Origin: Laguncularia racemosa
Lineage: Eukaryota; Streptophyta; Magnoliopsida; Myrtales; Combretaceae
Length of the DNA: 64,000 bases
Reading direction: 5' to 3'
Assembly: GCA_037954665.1 (NCBI GenBank)
Contig: JBBMOL010000180.1
Span: 1,116,001-1,180,000, forward strand
The position numbers and the translations under genes are program-made. The notes below the pieces were generated by a model, which had not been told where the DNA came from, did not search any database, and was given only the letters and a program-made list of their open reading frames with translations. Within the stretch, counting starts at the first letter, position 1. Each line of letters starts with the position of its first letter. Shown piece after piece: positions 50,109 to 63,019 of this stretch.

Positions 50109-50214
50109 TTTTAGTGAGTGGAAAACAACAACGTTGCAGATAAGGTGCAGACTTGTGGAGCTTTTAGTTAGTGGAAAACAACAACGTTGCAGATAAGGTG
50201 CAGACTTGTGGGAC
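50109..50214. repeat. Tandem duplication, 53 bp x 2
   Basis: 50109-50161 and 50162-50214 are nearly identical (core GTGGAAAACAACAACGTTGC), followed by the first nine bases of a third unit. It lies about 250 bases past the BPC stop codon, so probably in or just after its 3'UTR. Confidence 0.9.
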
Positions 50215-50223
50215 TTTTAGTTA

Positions 50224-53200
50224 GGTTACCTGGAACATTTTCTGTCATAGTATGAACCCAAGAGCCAACTCCTTGTCGGCTTGAGGAAACTTCTTTTAGT
50301 GTTGTCAATTTAGGAGAAAGTTGAGCTGACGTGCAATGCCTGCAATTACTGTTCTATATTTTTACGTTGGCCTTACTGGTCGTTCATGATCCGGACATTT
50401 CGCTCCATTATGATTTTTCCCCCCCTCTCCTATCTGGTGCGCATAAACGTTTCCAGGCAATTTTGTTTTAAATTTTTATCGTCAGTCAAATACGGGGGGT
50501 GCCTTTGTTCTTGGGGGAAGATAAAGAGAGGACATTTTTTTGATGACTTCCTGGTCTTCTTAGTAATATCTACAGACTAACATAGTTGAAGCCTGAAGGT
50601 TGGAGACAAGGCCACAACAAGGGAGTGCGCGATTACAGAAAATGGTAATTAGTTATTTTAGTAATTGTTAACCATGATCATCACTGGTTGGCCGCTATCA
50701 ATAGCGATGATATGCTTTTTGAGATAGCTATAACAATAATATTTGAGAATCTCCCAAAAAAAGAAATGAAAAACGTTGTAAAATGACTACTGCAGGTCGA
50801 TGTGGTGCTAGTTTTGACTACCACTTTCACCTTGCTATTCACCTTCAAGTAGCATTGCAAATTGATGATAAATTTTAAACAGTAATGGATATTTAACAAA
50901 AAGTTTTAAATTTTTTATTTTATTTTGACCTTACGAAACCAGTATAAAATCATTTCTTCATTCCTCGGATATTGTTAGGAAGATTTGGATGCAGCACCAG
51001 CCTATTCCTTAATTACCGTTGGTTTCATTGATGTTCTTTCTCGAAAATCTCATTAACTTTCCTTTACTTATCTTGCGGTCTTTCCTTGTCGATTGCTACT
51101 TATTTTGGTGGTGTTAAGTGTTACAAATTTTCAGGGCTCATTATCCAATCTTCTGTCACCAAATTTAGGTGATTTAACTCTAAAGTTGTAACACCATAAC
51201 TAACATTATGACTCAAATCTGATAGTTGCTAAACATTCAGAGACAGACTCCATTCTAAAGTTTCTTGAGTCAAAATCATTCCATCACAAAATGTGTCGTT
51301 CTTGTGTTTGCATCACACACCTAATGATGCCAAAACTTAAGTGTTCAACTGAGGTCCGTTTGTAGTTGATTAAATTAAATTTTATATTTCTCTTTTTTAG
51401 GCTTTATTTGTTATTTTTATTTGATTATTAGGGTTTTATTAATTTCCTCTTTTATCCTCTTAATCAGTGTTCCTCTAGCATTCATTTAAATGCTCTTGAT
51501 ATATTTTATTTTCATCAAGCATTTTATCATTAGATATATTAAAAATCTCTTTAAAAAACCTTAAGATTATTAGTTTAAATCCTGTCTCAATATATATTTT
51601 TGTCAGAAAATTAGGATTGACTATAGTAACTAGTAATCAATTACTTGTTTTTATTATTACCATCATTTTTCTTCTTTTTTGGGGAGAGGGTAGAGCCATA
51701 TATTATCACCAATACTAGTGATTAACATGGTATCATCAAATGGTATAAGTTTTTGATAAAAATTTGCAATGCACTAGAATGCCTTTATTAATGATGTTTT
51801 ATTTTGACAACATTTAAAATTTCTTAGATAATGTGATATCTCACATGGAGTAAATCCCTAATCCTTTTTTTATGAGACTATAAAATAATTTATGCGAAGT
51901 ATGGCCAATACCATGTATACAAGTAGTGACTGCACATTCAAAGGTTAATCATACTTTAACAACTTTACATAAGGTAGGGTTTGATTTTTAAGGGGTGATA
52001 GTGGAAAAATTAACAAAAAAGTTACCCTTACCGTCATATGAGACTTTCACTTGATATGGCTCTTAAATTTATTTCTTTCAAAGTTATTGGGTCTTCTTCT
52101 TTACGTGAGAGTGTCCTCCCTTCTTCCACTCCATCTTAAAGAGTAACTAAAGACCAATTGAACAATGTTTTGATGTTCAAAATGAATACTTTCCATTAAA
52201 AAATAAACCCCACGATACAAATTAATAGATGTTCCGACTCTTTCCTGAAAAGAAAATCTATTCGTAGTTGGTCAATCCCTCTAACACGACTGCTTTCTTT
52301 CATGAATGTATCTCCCCTTTTGCTTATGCGAGTTTGACCCACCTTTGACGTGCTTGTTTTTAATTCCTTGAGTCTTTTTATGACCCGGCTTTATGGTTAG
52401 TTGAATGTGTGAGTCTCATCTCATGCACCGGTTTACCGAAACCAACTCTATTATCCCACTTTCTTATAGTCAAAAAGTGCCTATTCTTACTCTTGTGAGT
52501 ACTTTCCTTTAAAGTGAAATGTTTGTCGATTGATGCACTTTTACATCTATAGTTTTAGATTGTTTAGCCGCTGTTCATCTTTGTCTCAATAGCACTTGAT
52601 TAGTGAGCTTTTATGTACTCTTCAAGGCTCGCCGCTTCTAGGCAAATCTCTTAATTGTCTCAGCACCTGTATCTCCTTTATCCCCAAGCAGTCATTTGTA
52701 GAGGCTTGAATTAGGACAAATTTGTGACGCGATATATAGTTAAGTCTCTAAACTGGTATTATTTGTAATCAAGGCCAAACTTTTCTACCCTCTTAATTAG
52801 CAGTGCTGTCACCACAGTGTTCTCAATTGGGGTCTTTTTAGGGCATTTTGCAATCGAAGTTGACAGGGAGTTCCATAGGTTGTCCACATTGTCACTCGTC
52901 TCGCTTCTGCCGGCGTGTTTAAACTTGTGCTATCCGTCCAAGTCCGAACAAATTGATAGTTTCTCATTGTGGTTATTCCAATTTGAAGGACATAGAGGCA
53001 CACCAAACATCTCTGAGCTGCAGAGAAGAAGATTAGAAGTCACCCAGGTCTTTTAACGATCACCGAGCTTATTTTTACTTAATTTGTTAAAAGATGAAGC
53101 TATGACGGTTGTCTTTGAGCAAAAAAAAACCAGGATTTTCCTGGCTATTTTATTGCCATTTAATAAAATATCGTGTCTTCCCTGTCATCATTCTCTACTA

Positions 53201-55568
53201 GTTTCATCAATAATAAAATGCTTCCCTCGCAATACCTGTTGCTGTTGCATGATATATTTCAATAAAGATTCAAGTATGCGTGCAATCGATCGAGGTGGAA
53301 ATGCCGCAGTAATTCCTCGATCCCCTTAGCATAATACGACAGTTAATATCCACAATAGATAATGTGAAAGTTTGTTTAATAATCATCATATGAAAATTCA
53401 TTTTAGTTCTTCCAAGTCGAAAGAAGATGGTGCTATAGCAACTAGCAAGCTGATCCTTTCATTCAATAATGGTAACCAATATTTGCGAAGATACTGATTT
53501 TCAGATTAGATGGATCAGTTTTGAATTTTTTTTCCCTTGTTGTAATAAAAAAATAAATAAATAACCAACACTTGCTTATCATAGTTAGCTGAGAATTAAT
53601 GTGGATTACAACCTTAGATAGGATTGGACCAGGCAAGCCTGCACGAGAGATGCACAAAATTTATATATGCACATGAAGGTATTTCTGGATTTAATTCCGA
53701 CTGTCGGCCACACAAGCGTAAAGTATTGAATGTGCTAAAGCATAATATCTTTGGTGCACAAGAGTACATATTACAATGTGGAAATTATAAATAAACTACG
53801 AAGGATATGAAATGAGCAAGATTCTTGTCCATAATCCAGGCAACGACATGTTGAGATTGTGATCAACCACTTATCAAAAACCTAGACGAGGAGGTGAACT
53901 ATGTTTCTGTTTATTAATGTTTATCAGGGCATATGATTTTTCGTTTTCTTTTCTCAAAAGTGACTTTGCACGAACGTAACGTAAATTTGCTCATGGAAAT
54001 AAAAATCCTATTGTTGTAATCATAAGCAATACATTGCTCACTTAAAGTTCTAGCATAATCAATTAAGGAATTTAGATTTGATTTAATGTAAAAGACTTGT
54101 AATGAAATAAAGTAAGAACGGGATTGCAATTATCAATCAAGAGTGTAGATAAGTAATAGCATTCCTTTTCTTTAGTTAAATTTAAAAACGAAATATATAT
54201 TGAGATGCTCTTAAAACCCTCAGTTTAAACCCTAACCTCACATCCTAATCCTAGCTACCAAAGTCTACAATCAACCTCAAAAGCTAACCAACAACCACTC
54301 AAACCACTGGAGCCACTTGCATGAGTGCTATCATGTGGTTTTGATTAATTAGGTGGGTTGAGTGGTTCAATGAGTGTAATTTTGTTGGTCAAAATGGTAA
54401 AGTGGTTTAGTATTTTGATTAGTTTGATGTTTGAGATAAATGAATTCCAAAGATCTTGGGCAAATCCAAGAAAAGGTTTTCTTGCCTCAAAATATTTCTA
54501 AATCCCAATACACCCAATGCCAAATAGCTGCTAAGAAGCACAAGCTAGAAAGCACAATATATGCATGGACTACACCTTTGTAACGTCAAATATCAAGGTT
54601 CATTACAATTCTTCTTGTAATACTTCAACCGTCTCATGAATTGATTATTTCTAATCGAGTCATAAAGTTTATAATAAACATATCTTATCTTCACACTAGA
54701 TCAAGAATGGGGTCGAAGGCATAAAAAACTGCTATTTCATATAAAGTTATCGAACCATCCCATGACTTTATAGAGCAAAAAAATTATTTTACCGAATCAA
54801 ATGCCTTGAAAAAGAAAAAAAGAGAGAACAGCCTCCCAAGATTGGTTCGTGCTTATTACATGCCATAAACCCCGTGGTTAGATTGTGCATTTATTAGTAT
54901 ATTATATCACGAGTTTGGTAGTGTATTACATGTCTTTGATTGCTTCTAAAAATATGATTATGCCAATTTGACCATGTAAAACGATGACGTATACGTATCT
55001 TTACAGCTTATATTCCCCACTGTTTGGCGATTTGAATATTAAGGAATGATGTTAATATATCAAATTACACGTTTTCTTCTATCTTGCAACCCTGAAGACA
55101 AGGATATTTGCTGCCCTTTGTCAACGTATAGTTATACCGACCTGCCTGTCATGTTTTCGTTTTATTAATAATATAATAGGTCCTGTGATAATGTTTTAAA
55201 ATATTTACTGAGATCTGAAAATCCATACATTTTATATTTTTAATATTAATTATATATATAATAAATATATGAAGAATATTTTTTTCTTTTTATTTTAATT
55301 AATGTTTTTATAACAAAACACTAGTTAACGAATTTTTTAGTAATAGTACGGAATCAATCAATGTTAGAAATAGAGAAAATTCCAATTGGGAATCAATGGT
55401 GTCATGTGACCTTCTCTTCCCGGCATCCTCAATGATTGACTATTATGTGTCCCACCGTTTTAATATATAGTAGATGGATAAGGCTAATTATAATATTAAA
55501 ATCTCGTTAGGCTAATCGTAACATTTATTATTGTTCTCAATGTGTTTTTTCTATTTATACAGTTATTG
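50224..55568. other. Intergenic DNA between BPC gene and hAT-C
   Basis: No gene recognised. 52800-53060 is less AT-rich and has overlapping open frames on both strands (52809-53006 minus, 52817-53056 plus), but none shows a known domain, so it is left uncalled. The rest is AT-rich and holds no clear element. Confidence 0.5.
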
Positions 55569-56169
55569 CTTTAACCTAGATATCGGGCACGGTCCCAAAC
55601 CGATCCAGACTCGGCCCGAAACCATTGAGTCAAAGGTTGCGGGGAGGAGGAACCGAAACTAGCCCAGGAGAGGAAGAGCTGAGCCGATTCTTTTGATCCT
55701 GCAGTTCAAGGGTCAGTTTGGGTTGTGAGTCAGTCCTTAGAGATTTTTTTTAATATTTTTTTAATCCTCTTTTTAATTACATAGTTTTAATATTCTTTGA
55801 AATTATTTGATATTTATCCGTGTGTATTTTTTTAGTTGGTTTGGTTTTTCTTTTTAAATTTATAAAAATTGAAATTTAATCTATAATTTCTCAGGGAAAT
55901 ATACAATTTTTTTAAATTAATTAATGGCAATACCTCGTAGCCGGGGGGATGGGGGGCATGTCAACAGCAAATTTTATTGATTGAATAAAATTATTATAGA
56001 AAAAAGAGGAAGGCATTTGGTCTTACCTCTTGTACATGATAATAATACACTGTAAGTAAATAACAAAAATAAATAAAGAAGTACTGCTCCCCTTATAAAA
56101 TATGTCTAAGTCTAACCCGATATAAAAAATAAATAAGATAGTGCTACTAACCTTACAAAATTATTTAGT

Positions 56170-58464
56170 TTACTCAATATCAGGATCCAAACTAGCAGAG
56201 CTTCCACCCGATGAGACGAAATCGCTGAAGTATTCATCTTCTTCACTAGACGTCTCATACGACTCTTATGTACGACTCCTTGCCTTCAACCAATCCTCCA
56301 CGTAAGCCAGCTCCTCAACATTGATAGGTGATAGTCGTGATTGTCGTTAGGACAGGATAAGGTCCGCCATGCTGAATGCTTGTTCAACAACTACCATTGA
56401 TGCAAGAGCAATCAAAACTTGGCAAGCCATGCGAGAGAGTATGGGATACATCTTCATTGCGTCCTCCACTGGTCGAGGATGTTGAAATCCACAATAGTGC
56501 TATCACCAAATTTGAAGTGTGAATTGAAGTAATCATCAAGTTCAGTGTACCTGGTTAACCCATAACGATGCCACTTCAACTTTTGAAACATCATCCGTTG
56601 CGTAATGAGAGTGGGATCATGGGTAGTACCATGTGAGCAGAGGGATGGTGAGAGAGTTCGGGACACTTGACCATTGAATACAGTGTAAAAGTTATAATAT
56701 AATTCTTTTATTACCTAGACTGCTCGACGTAGTTTTTGCATGGAGATAACAGCATAAGTATCTTCCGTGTCAAAGAATGTGTCAACAATGAAATAATACA
56801 AATTAAGACATTCTAATAACATGTTTTTTTTACACCGTGGATCTAAAATAGAAGCAACTAGATAAATTGTTGAAATTTGTCTATAATACTGCAACCATTT
56901 TGCAGCCATATCATTTATAGCCACCTACAAAAAAGTATCATCTCGGGAATCGAGCAGCACCGACAGTATATTCACCACATTCATAAGGAAAAGATGAACA
57001 CTAGCCTGGTACATTTGCAAAAATGTTATAGTACAATCATTAAAAACTTTTAAAACATTCAACATTCTACTGCATATATCCCAATTGATAGGGTGCAGTG
57101 GAATGTCTGGGATATTCATAGTAACGAAAGAACATAATGCATCTTTATAAGTAAGTGTACTTTGTAAAAGTCGATAGGTAGAATTCCACCTATGATTAAC
57201 ATTCTTTTTAAATTTTTTAGGTTGCATTCCATTTTCAATACAAAATCTCCGCCATGCCTTATTTACAGAATGATGGTTAATTAACAAACATACTAGTTGT
57301 CTTATTAGGAACATTTTAAATTTTAAACAATTCATACCATCCTTAACGCAAATATTTAAAATCTGACAGGCACATTGAATGTGAAAAAATGTGCCACCTA
57401 ATGTAGGTTGACATAAAGATTGAAGTTCATCAATGGATGTTGTGTTAACGGCCGCGTTGTCAAAACCAATTGAGAAAATATTTTTTGCTAAACCGTATTC
57501 ACCTAAAATAATACTTATAATACGAAAAATATTTTGTATCATATAGTAATCGTTGAAAACCCATAAAACTATTAGTCTTTTTTGTACCTGCCACGCATCG
57601 TCTACCCAGTAGCATGTAACTCCCATGTATGAATCTTCTTGCTACGGATCGGTCCATATATCTGCACAAATGAAAACATGTGTCTCAAGAGAATTGAAAA
57701 GAGTGACTAATTCACGCTTGCTGTTATAATACAGCTTAATGGTGGTTTTTTGCATGGTTTTTGGATCGTAAGTCCGTGAGCTTGGATTCAATGCTTCTCA
57801 CTCGTACTCCAACCAATGCGGGAAAGCTACATGAGTCCATGATATGTTACACTTTGCTAAGTATTCTGCAAGTAAAACTTGTTGTTTATCAGCACAATAG
57901 CAAAATAAGCCTTCTCCTTGCGAAACTGTTGATTGCGAAATTTGTTGCTGCAATTTATCTATACCAAACTCTATGGGGTGTTTCGCTCACATGTGCCTAT
58001 TAAGGGTGCCATACCCCTTTCCCTTTTTCCACGCATAACTTGATTGGCAGTAGTTGCAATAAGTACAGCTACTATTATCTTCTCCTATAATTTTGCAAAA
58101 ATGTTTAGTAAAAATTTCTAATTTAAGTGGTGCAGGTGGCTTACCTGTGAAGCCAGATGGGGCCACGTAAGTGTCTTAGAATTTCTTCCTCCTACACTTT
58201 TTACGCATCGTCTTGCCCTTCTCCTTCTACCTCCTCCTCGCTACCCTGTCGTAGCAATGGTTCGCTTTGTTCACTAGAAGGCCTTTCATGAAAGCCTAGG
58301 GATGGCATCATCAAGTTCTTTAAGCGTTTGTTGGTAAAGTCATGAATATCATAATCATCTACTTCAAAATATTGTTGGGGTGGCCCTTGCACATATTTCC
58401 CCTTATCACCTTTACTAGAATGATCCCTCTTAGAAGAACTTGAACGGCCAAAATAACTTGCCAT
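56170..58464 (-). pseudogene. hAT transposase pseudogene of hAT-C
   Basis: The minus-strand start at 58464 reads MASYFGRSSSSKRDHSSKGD. A BED zinc finger is at about 58100-57970 (CTYCNYCQSSYAW, then GYGTLNRHM-stop-AKHP). The core is in 57626-56925 (FSIGFDNAAVN, FHIQCACQILNICVKDG, VNHRWNSTYRLLQ) and 56924-56715 (STIYLVASILDPRCK). The dimerisation domain is in 56666-56240 (DSTIVDFNILDQW, then MVVVEQAFSMADLILS and LSPINVEELAYVEDWL), followed by an acidic tail that ends at 56170. The W of the usual DW.. motif and several other sites are altered, and stops at about 56342 and 56264 break it. It is the best preserved of the three hAT transposases but is not intact. Confidence 0.88.
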
Positions 58465-59324
58465 TTTTTAATATTAGGATAATTATAAAATACTGATATA
58501 GGCAAATAAGGGGACATAATTTATTTAACAGTTGGCAACAAATACAACAAAAATTATCTAACAATGTAGAAGATGCAAGCACAGCAAATAGAAGAGAAAA
58601 GCACACAGATAGAAGATGAAAATACATAAATTTTGGTAGCGTTTGGTTGGCGTTAGAATTCGGTACTGGACAGATCGTTTGGTTGCCACCCATGACGAAA
58701 GTACTGGATAAAACCTTAATATAATACTGGACTAAATGAGATAAAGTACTAAAAATTCGACACTGGACAAAACTCTATTTTTTGCGAAATTCCCAATTTA
58801 GCCTTCATCCTTCTCCTGTTAATCAGCCCCTTCTACTTTCCTTTCCCATCTGTCTGAAATTATTTACCCATCACAGCGCCGCACCCGGAAGTGGACCTAT
58901 GAGAGCTCATCAGTGCCGCTCCTTCACTGCCGCTCATCGTGTAATCGGTCGGAAGCGCGACCATCGCCGCCATCAGGTCTGTATGGTTCCATTTCTTCTT
59001 GATTTCTTCCCTCCTTTTCGAATGCATCGTTATTGTTTATGGTTCGTATGATTATCGTCATCACCTTGCTCCATCATCTAACAAATTATAACATGAAACA
59101 TGCTGTCCATTTATCATCGAAACTATTGAACTCCGCATATGGGTTGCTTGTGTAATCTAAGAAAGGGAAAGCGGTTTTTTTTTTTTTTCAGTGAAATTGA
59201 TGATTTCTGATTAACATAACCATGTTACATGGGTATGTTGGTGTATGTTAGTATGAGGAGGTGGTTGTGTTGTTTGGAGAAATGGTGAGAAAGGGTTTAG
59301 AACCAAACTCGAGGGCGACCGTGT

Positions 59325-59516
59325 GTTGAGCTTGGAAAATCTATAGAAGCACACACGGTTGAGTACACGGTTGAAGGCACGATTGTATGTTGAGCTTGGA
59401 AAATCCACAGAAGCACACACGGTTGAGTACACAGTTGAAGGCACAACCGTGTGTTGAGCTTGGAAAATCCATAGAAGCACACACGGTTGAGTACACGGAT
59501 GAAGGCATGGCCATGT
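59325..59516. repeat. Tandem repeat, 64 bp x 3
   Basis: Units 59325-59388, 59389-59452 and 59453-59516 share GTTGAGCTTGGAAAATC and AGAAGCACACACGGTTGAG. The overlapping minus-strand open frames here are translations of the repeat, not genes. Confidence 0.92.
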
Positions 59517-59864
59517 ATAAGGCGTGTGTTGAGACCATGTGCTTGAAAAAAGTCAGGAGATGTAGCCATCAACTCATCTTGAAGGCCTTGAAAGCCATCA
59601 ACTCATCTTGACTAGAAGTATTGCCCATTCACAACTCACAAGCATAAATACAAAATTCAAATACCAATTCACAATCACAACTCACAAGTCACAAGCATAA
59701 AAATTCACATGATACACTACATAACAACACGAAGGAGAAAGATCGTTGGCTCGCTGCTCGGTGCTCTTTGTTCTGATAGAAAAGGGTGGGTGGCACCTTA
59801 CGCGCTTTATTAGGAGGAGTTCAGTGTAGTTAGATGGAACGGAAGCACATAATGAAGTTACCGC

Positions 59865-59880
59865 GGGGGGGGGGGGGGGG
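59865..59880. repeat. G16 homopolymer
   Basis: Sixteen consecutive G follow CCGC, inside the Harbinger element. Such a run could form quadruplex DNA and is also a place where the assembly may be wrong. Confidence 0.95.
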
Positions 59881-60124
59881 AGTTGGAAGCAATCGGGTCC
59901 AACTTAATGAGTAAAGAACCGGTTCCTTTATTGGATATTTGTGTAGGAGAGCTTCTTAGGGAAGAACAACGACTCCTTACACAAGTTCTCTTATTGCCTA
60001 CTCCCTACTTGAATTTAGATTATGTAGCATATGATGTTGTCCATTATGTTTTGTATTATGAAAATGATCTTCGGATCCCCAACGTTACACTTATGGGTCT
60101 TTCCTTTGATATGTCATATAGATC

Positions 60125-60490
60125 ATGGATCATCATGGATTTCTGATTTGTCTTCTTGGATGGAGAGTCTATATCAATATGCTTACAATGGCGGCAGCTA
60201 GTTTCTATTATATAAACTTTGTTTTGAATTGGAGAGTAGAGAGGGGTGTATTGAACGAGCGAGCAATAGCTAGATATGAAACGCGTCGAGAGGTGATTGA
60301 TTCACTCATTAATGGGAGTGATACAAATTGTTTATGGGAGTTAAGGATGTGTGGGAATAGTTTTGCACATCTTTGTGAACTCATTAGGGTACGAGGGGGA
60401 ATGCATTGTAATGGAGGAGCAACGGTTGAAGAACAAGTTACGATTTTTCTTAACATCCTTGCACATCATATAAATAAAAAGGGCAAAATT
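60125..60490 (+). pseudogene. Truncated Harbinger transposase (N-terminal part)
   Basis: The frame reads MLTMAAASFYYINFVLNWRV, then ARYETRREVIDSLINGSD, WELRMCGNSFAHLCELIRV and ATVEEQVTIFLNILAHH. This is the helical N-terminal domain of plant HARBI1-like nucleases (pattern LRM....F..LC..L, then VEEQV..FL.ILAHH). The DDE catalytic domain should follow, but the frame enters the 90-bp terminal repeat at 60476 and stops at 60547. The protein cannot cut DNA. The piece 59883-60146 just upstream is not recognised. Confidence 0.75.
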
Positions 60491-60655
60491 ATCAATTTTA
60501 CTCTGTCCAGTCCAGTACTTTGCAATTTCAAACACTGGACAGCATAAAACCCTTCTCCAGTTATTAAAAAGGGCAAAAATGTCAAATTTACTATGTTCAG
60601 TCCAGTACTTTGCAATCCAAATACTGGACAGCACAAAAATTCTTATCCAGTACTG
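60476..60655. repeat. Direct repeat, 90 bp x 2
   Basis: 60476-60565 and 60566-60655 both begin AAAAAGGGCAAAA and contain CAGTCCAGTACTTTGCAAT and ACTGGACAGCA. They form the right subterminal part of the Harbinger element. Confidence 0.85.
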
Positions 60656-62304
60656 AACAAACCAAACGTGGTACAAAAATATTTTTTATCCAGTCCTTCT
60701 TCTTTAGTATTGTCCAGTACTCTTGTTCTGTCAAATACTAGTAACCAAATGGTACCTTTAAGATGAAAGCAGAAGATAAGAGTGAGTGCAATTTTTGTGC
60801 GTAGGTAATTTTGCTCTTCACACTACACTATCAAATTATACAATATTCTTGATCCAACAACACACTTAATGTCTTCTGCTCCATTGCAATATTCAAATTT
60901 GAAAATTTAAACACCTGCACATTGTACATACACCAACAACTAAGATCTATTCCTCATTGCTTGCAATCCTATCAACCTACGCAAATTTTTTCTTCAAAAT
61001 GCGCTCCATGCTTTGAAATAATCCGAGCACAAATTTCATTGTTTTCAACCTACACCCTCCTTTCACATTTGGCTATCTTCTCTTTTTCTTTGTTTTTCTT
61101 CCCCAATGTTGTAAAATTGCAGCCTTTAACCTTAATATTTTCTTCACTCTGTTTCTGCTTCCTTTGACAATTTTTTTTCCTTCTTTTTCAACGTATATCA
61201 GGGTACTATTTTTCGATGTTTGCCTTCTTCTGTTGTTCCTCAATGTTGTGCAAAATTTCAACCCGCGTCAGAAAAATTTTCAATGTCTTTCAATGCTTTT
61301 CAACATGTGCAAACTTTTAGCGTTGTTCATCAATTAGATTTGAATTTTTTTTTTGTCTTATACAGCGGGCCGACGACCGGTTTAAGGCCTGCCGATTTGT
61401 CGGGTTGCGTAATGCAACTCAAACATTGAACCACCGGGCTAATTCCTCAAAAGGGTCGGTTCAAGCCCATGAACCGGCCCTCTCCAATGTCTACTTTAAC
61501 CCATGTCGAAGTAAACTAAACCAAACAAATTCCATTATTTGTACTGAAGATTTATATTATATATCCTCAAAATACTTATTAAGGACTTTAAAGAAGATCT
61601 TTCATCATTTATATTCTTTAATATTACACCTTTATTAAAAAATAAATAATGCATTAAAATTTAAGAGAGAGAGTAATTTCTTTCTTTGTCTTTACTAAAA
61701 AAAAAAATTAAGAGAGAGAGTAATTAACTGCGATACATTCACTAAAACAAAATCCTTTTGTAGTGAATCATTTATTAAGAGAAATTGAGAAACTTAACAC
61801 AAAGGGCTAAAAAGAAATAATAAGAACTTGGTCTCTATATGAAATATATGTAGGATATATGTATGAGATAAATATATGGGATAGATGGGCATCACAATCT
61901 ACTACTTCGATTATCTTGGCTACATCCATCCCTTACTATAATAAAAATAAAATATTATTATTGTCTACTATTTATTTTAAATCTATTGATATTCCTAAGG
62001 ATGGTCATGAGACTGATTGAATATACACTTCAAGTCATCAATTGCCATTTTGCCTCAAGCAAGAAAGAGTTTGTATTTTGATTGCCTCATGAAACCCATG
62101 GGGTAACAATCGAGTACTATTAATATTCCACTAATATATCCAAGGTCTTACTCTCACAAATAAATTTTGTACTTTATTTCAAAATTGAGTTGAATTAAAT
62201 AAAGATTTATGTTAAAATTGATTGAATTTCTATAACTTTGTTAATGTACAATAATAAGACTCAATATGCAAATACAACGTATAATTATTAAGAAAAGAAC
62301 AAAG

Positions 62305-62560
62305 TTTTTTTTTTTTGCTAGAAGAAAAACTTCATTCACATTCAAAAAACACCATACGGTGAACAATCAACAACCAAAATAAGAGATGAGCTCTAAAGAA
62401 CCAATCCATAATGGATACATCTCATTTACAACAAAGGTTGAAACATCTTGTTTTATAAAGAAAATTCTCCAAATGAGAATGAAAGTTGATCCATTGACTA
62501 GGAAACCTACCCACATAAAATAACAAAAAAGAAAAACAAACCAATCCACTAGCGCGACAG
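62305..62560 (-). repeat. Possible LINE-like or retrocopy 3' tail
   Basis: On the minus strand the sequence ends GAAGTTTTTCTTCTAGC followed by a run of 12 A (T-run at 62305-62316). The upstream 250 bases look like a transcript tail. This form is common at the 3' ends of plant LINEs, but no reverse transcriptase is seen. Confidence 0.25.
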
Positions 62561-62985
62561 GGAGGCATGGATGGTGATGATGGGGAGGTGTGGACGGTGA
62601 CGATAAGGAGGCGCTACTACAAGGGGCAAGTGACAACAGTAAGGGATGATTTGGCAATAAAAGGCCTAGTAACAATCAGAGTAGTGGTGCTAGTAATAGA
62701 GACAATGGCAATGACTCGTAGGACTTTAGATAAAAGAGAAACTTATTTAGATTGATACTTGATAGATATGGATGAAGAGAGACGAATGATGAAGAAAGCG
62801 AAGGAGAAAGCATTGGAGTTGGCCAAGAGTGACCACCTCTAGAGTTTTTTCTTTGGTTTTTTTTTTTTTTTTCTTGGAAAAGAAGAAGAGGGAGCAAAGT
62901 TTAATACAAAACAATTTTATGTGTAAGAATTCAGTAATTTTGATATTATGCATTAATGTGAGGGGAAAAAGAAAGATGACAAAGG

Positions 62986-62987
<2 letters not shown>

Positions 62988-63016
<29 letters not shown>
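62988..63016. repeat. (TA)n microsatellite
   Basis: Pure TA dinucleotide run of 29 bases. Confidence 0.95.

Positions 63017-63019
<3 letters not shown>

Larger units (their letters stand above)
58635..60756 (+). mobile_element. Deleted PIF/Harbinger element, nested in hAT-C
   Basis: The left end is GGTAGCGTTTGGTT. The right end, read inward on the minus strand, is GGTACCATTTGGTT, so 12 of 14 match. TTT flanks both ends (58632-58634 and 60757-60759), in line with 3-bp T/A-rich Harbinger target duplications, although TTA/TAA is more usual. The interior has a Harbinger nuclease N-terminal piece and no DDE domain. It also holds a 64-bp x 3 tandem repeat, a 90-bp x 2 repeat and many copies of ACTGGAC/GTCCAGT near both ends. 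Confidence 0.8.
55577..61493 (-). mobile_element. hAT transposon hAT-C, carrying a Harbinger element
   Basis: The left end is TAGATATCGGGCACGGTCC. The right end, read inward on the minus strand, is TAGACATTGGAGAGGGCCG. CTTTAACC flanks both ends (55569-55576 and 61494-61501), a perfect 8-bp target duplication. Without the nested Harbinger element it is about 3.8 kb. The ends are GC-rich with GGCCCG and ACCGG words as in other plant hATs. The transposase is on the minus strand. Confidence 0.9.

Noticed and set aside
52809..53056. Overlapping open frames on both strands as a small gene
   Set aside because: Neither translation has a recognisable motif and no splice or promoter context was evident; chance frames in a less AT-rich patch.
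59211..59572. Several overlapping minus-strand proteins
   Set aside because: All are frame-shifted readings of the 64-bp tandem repeat.
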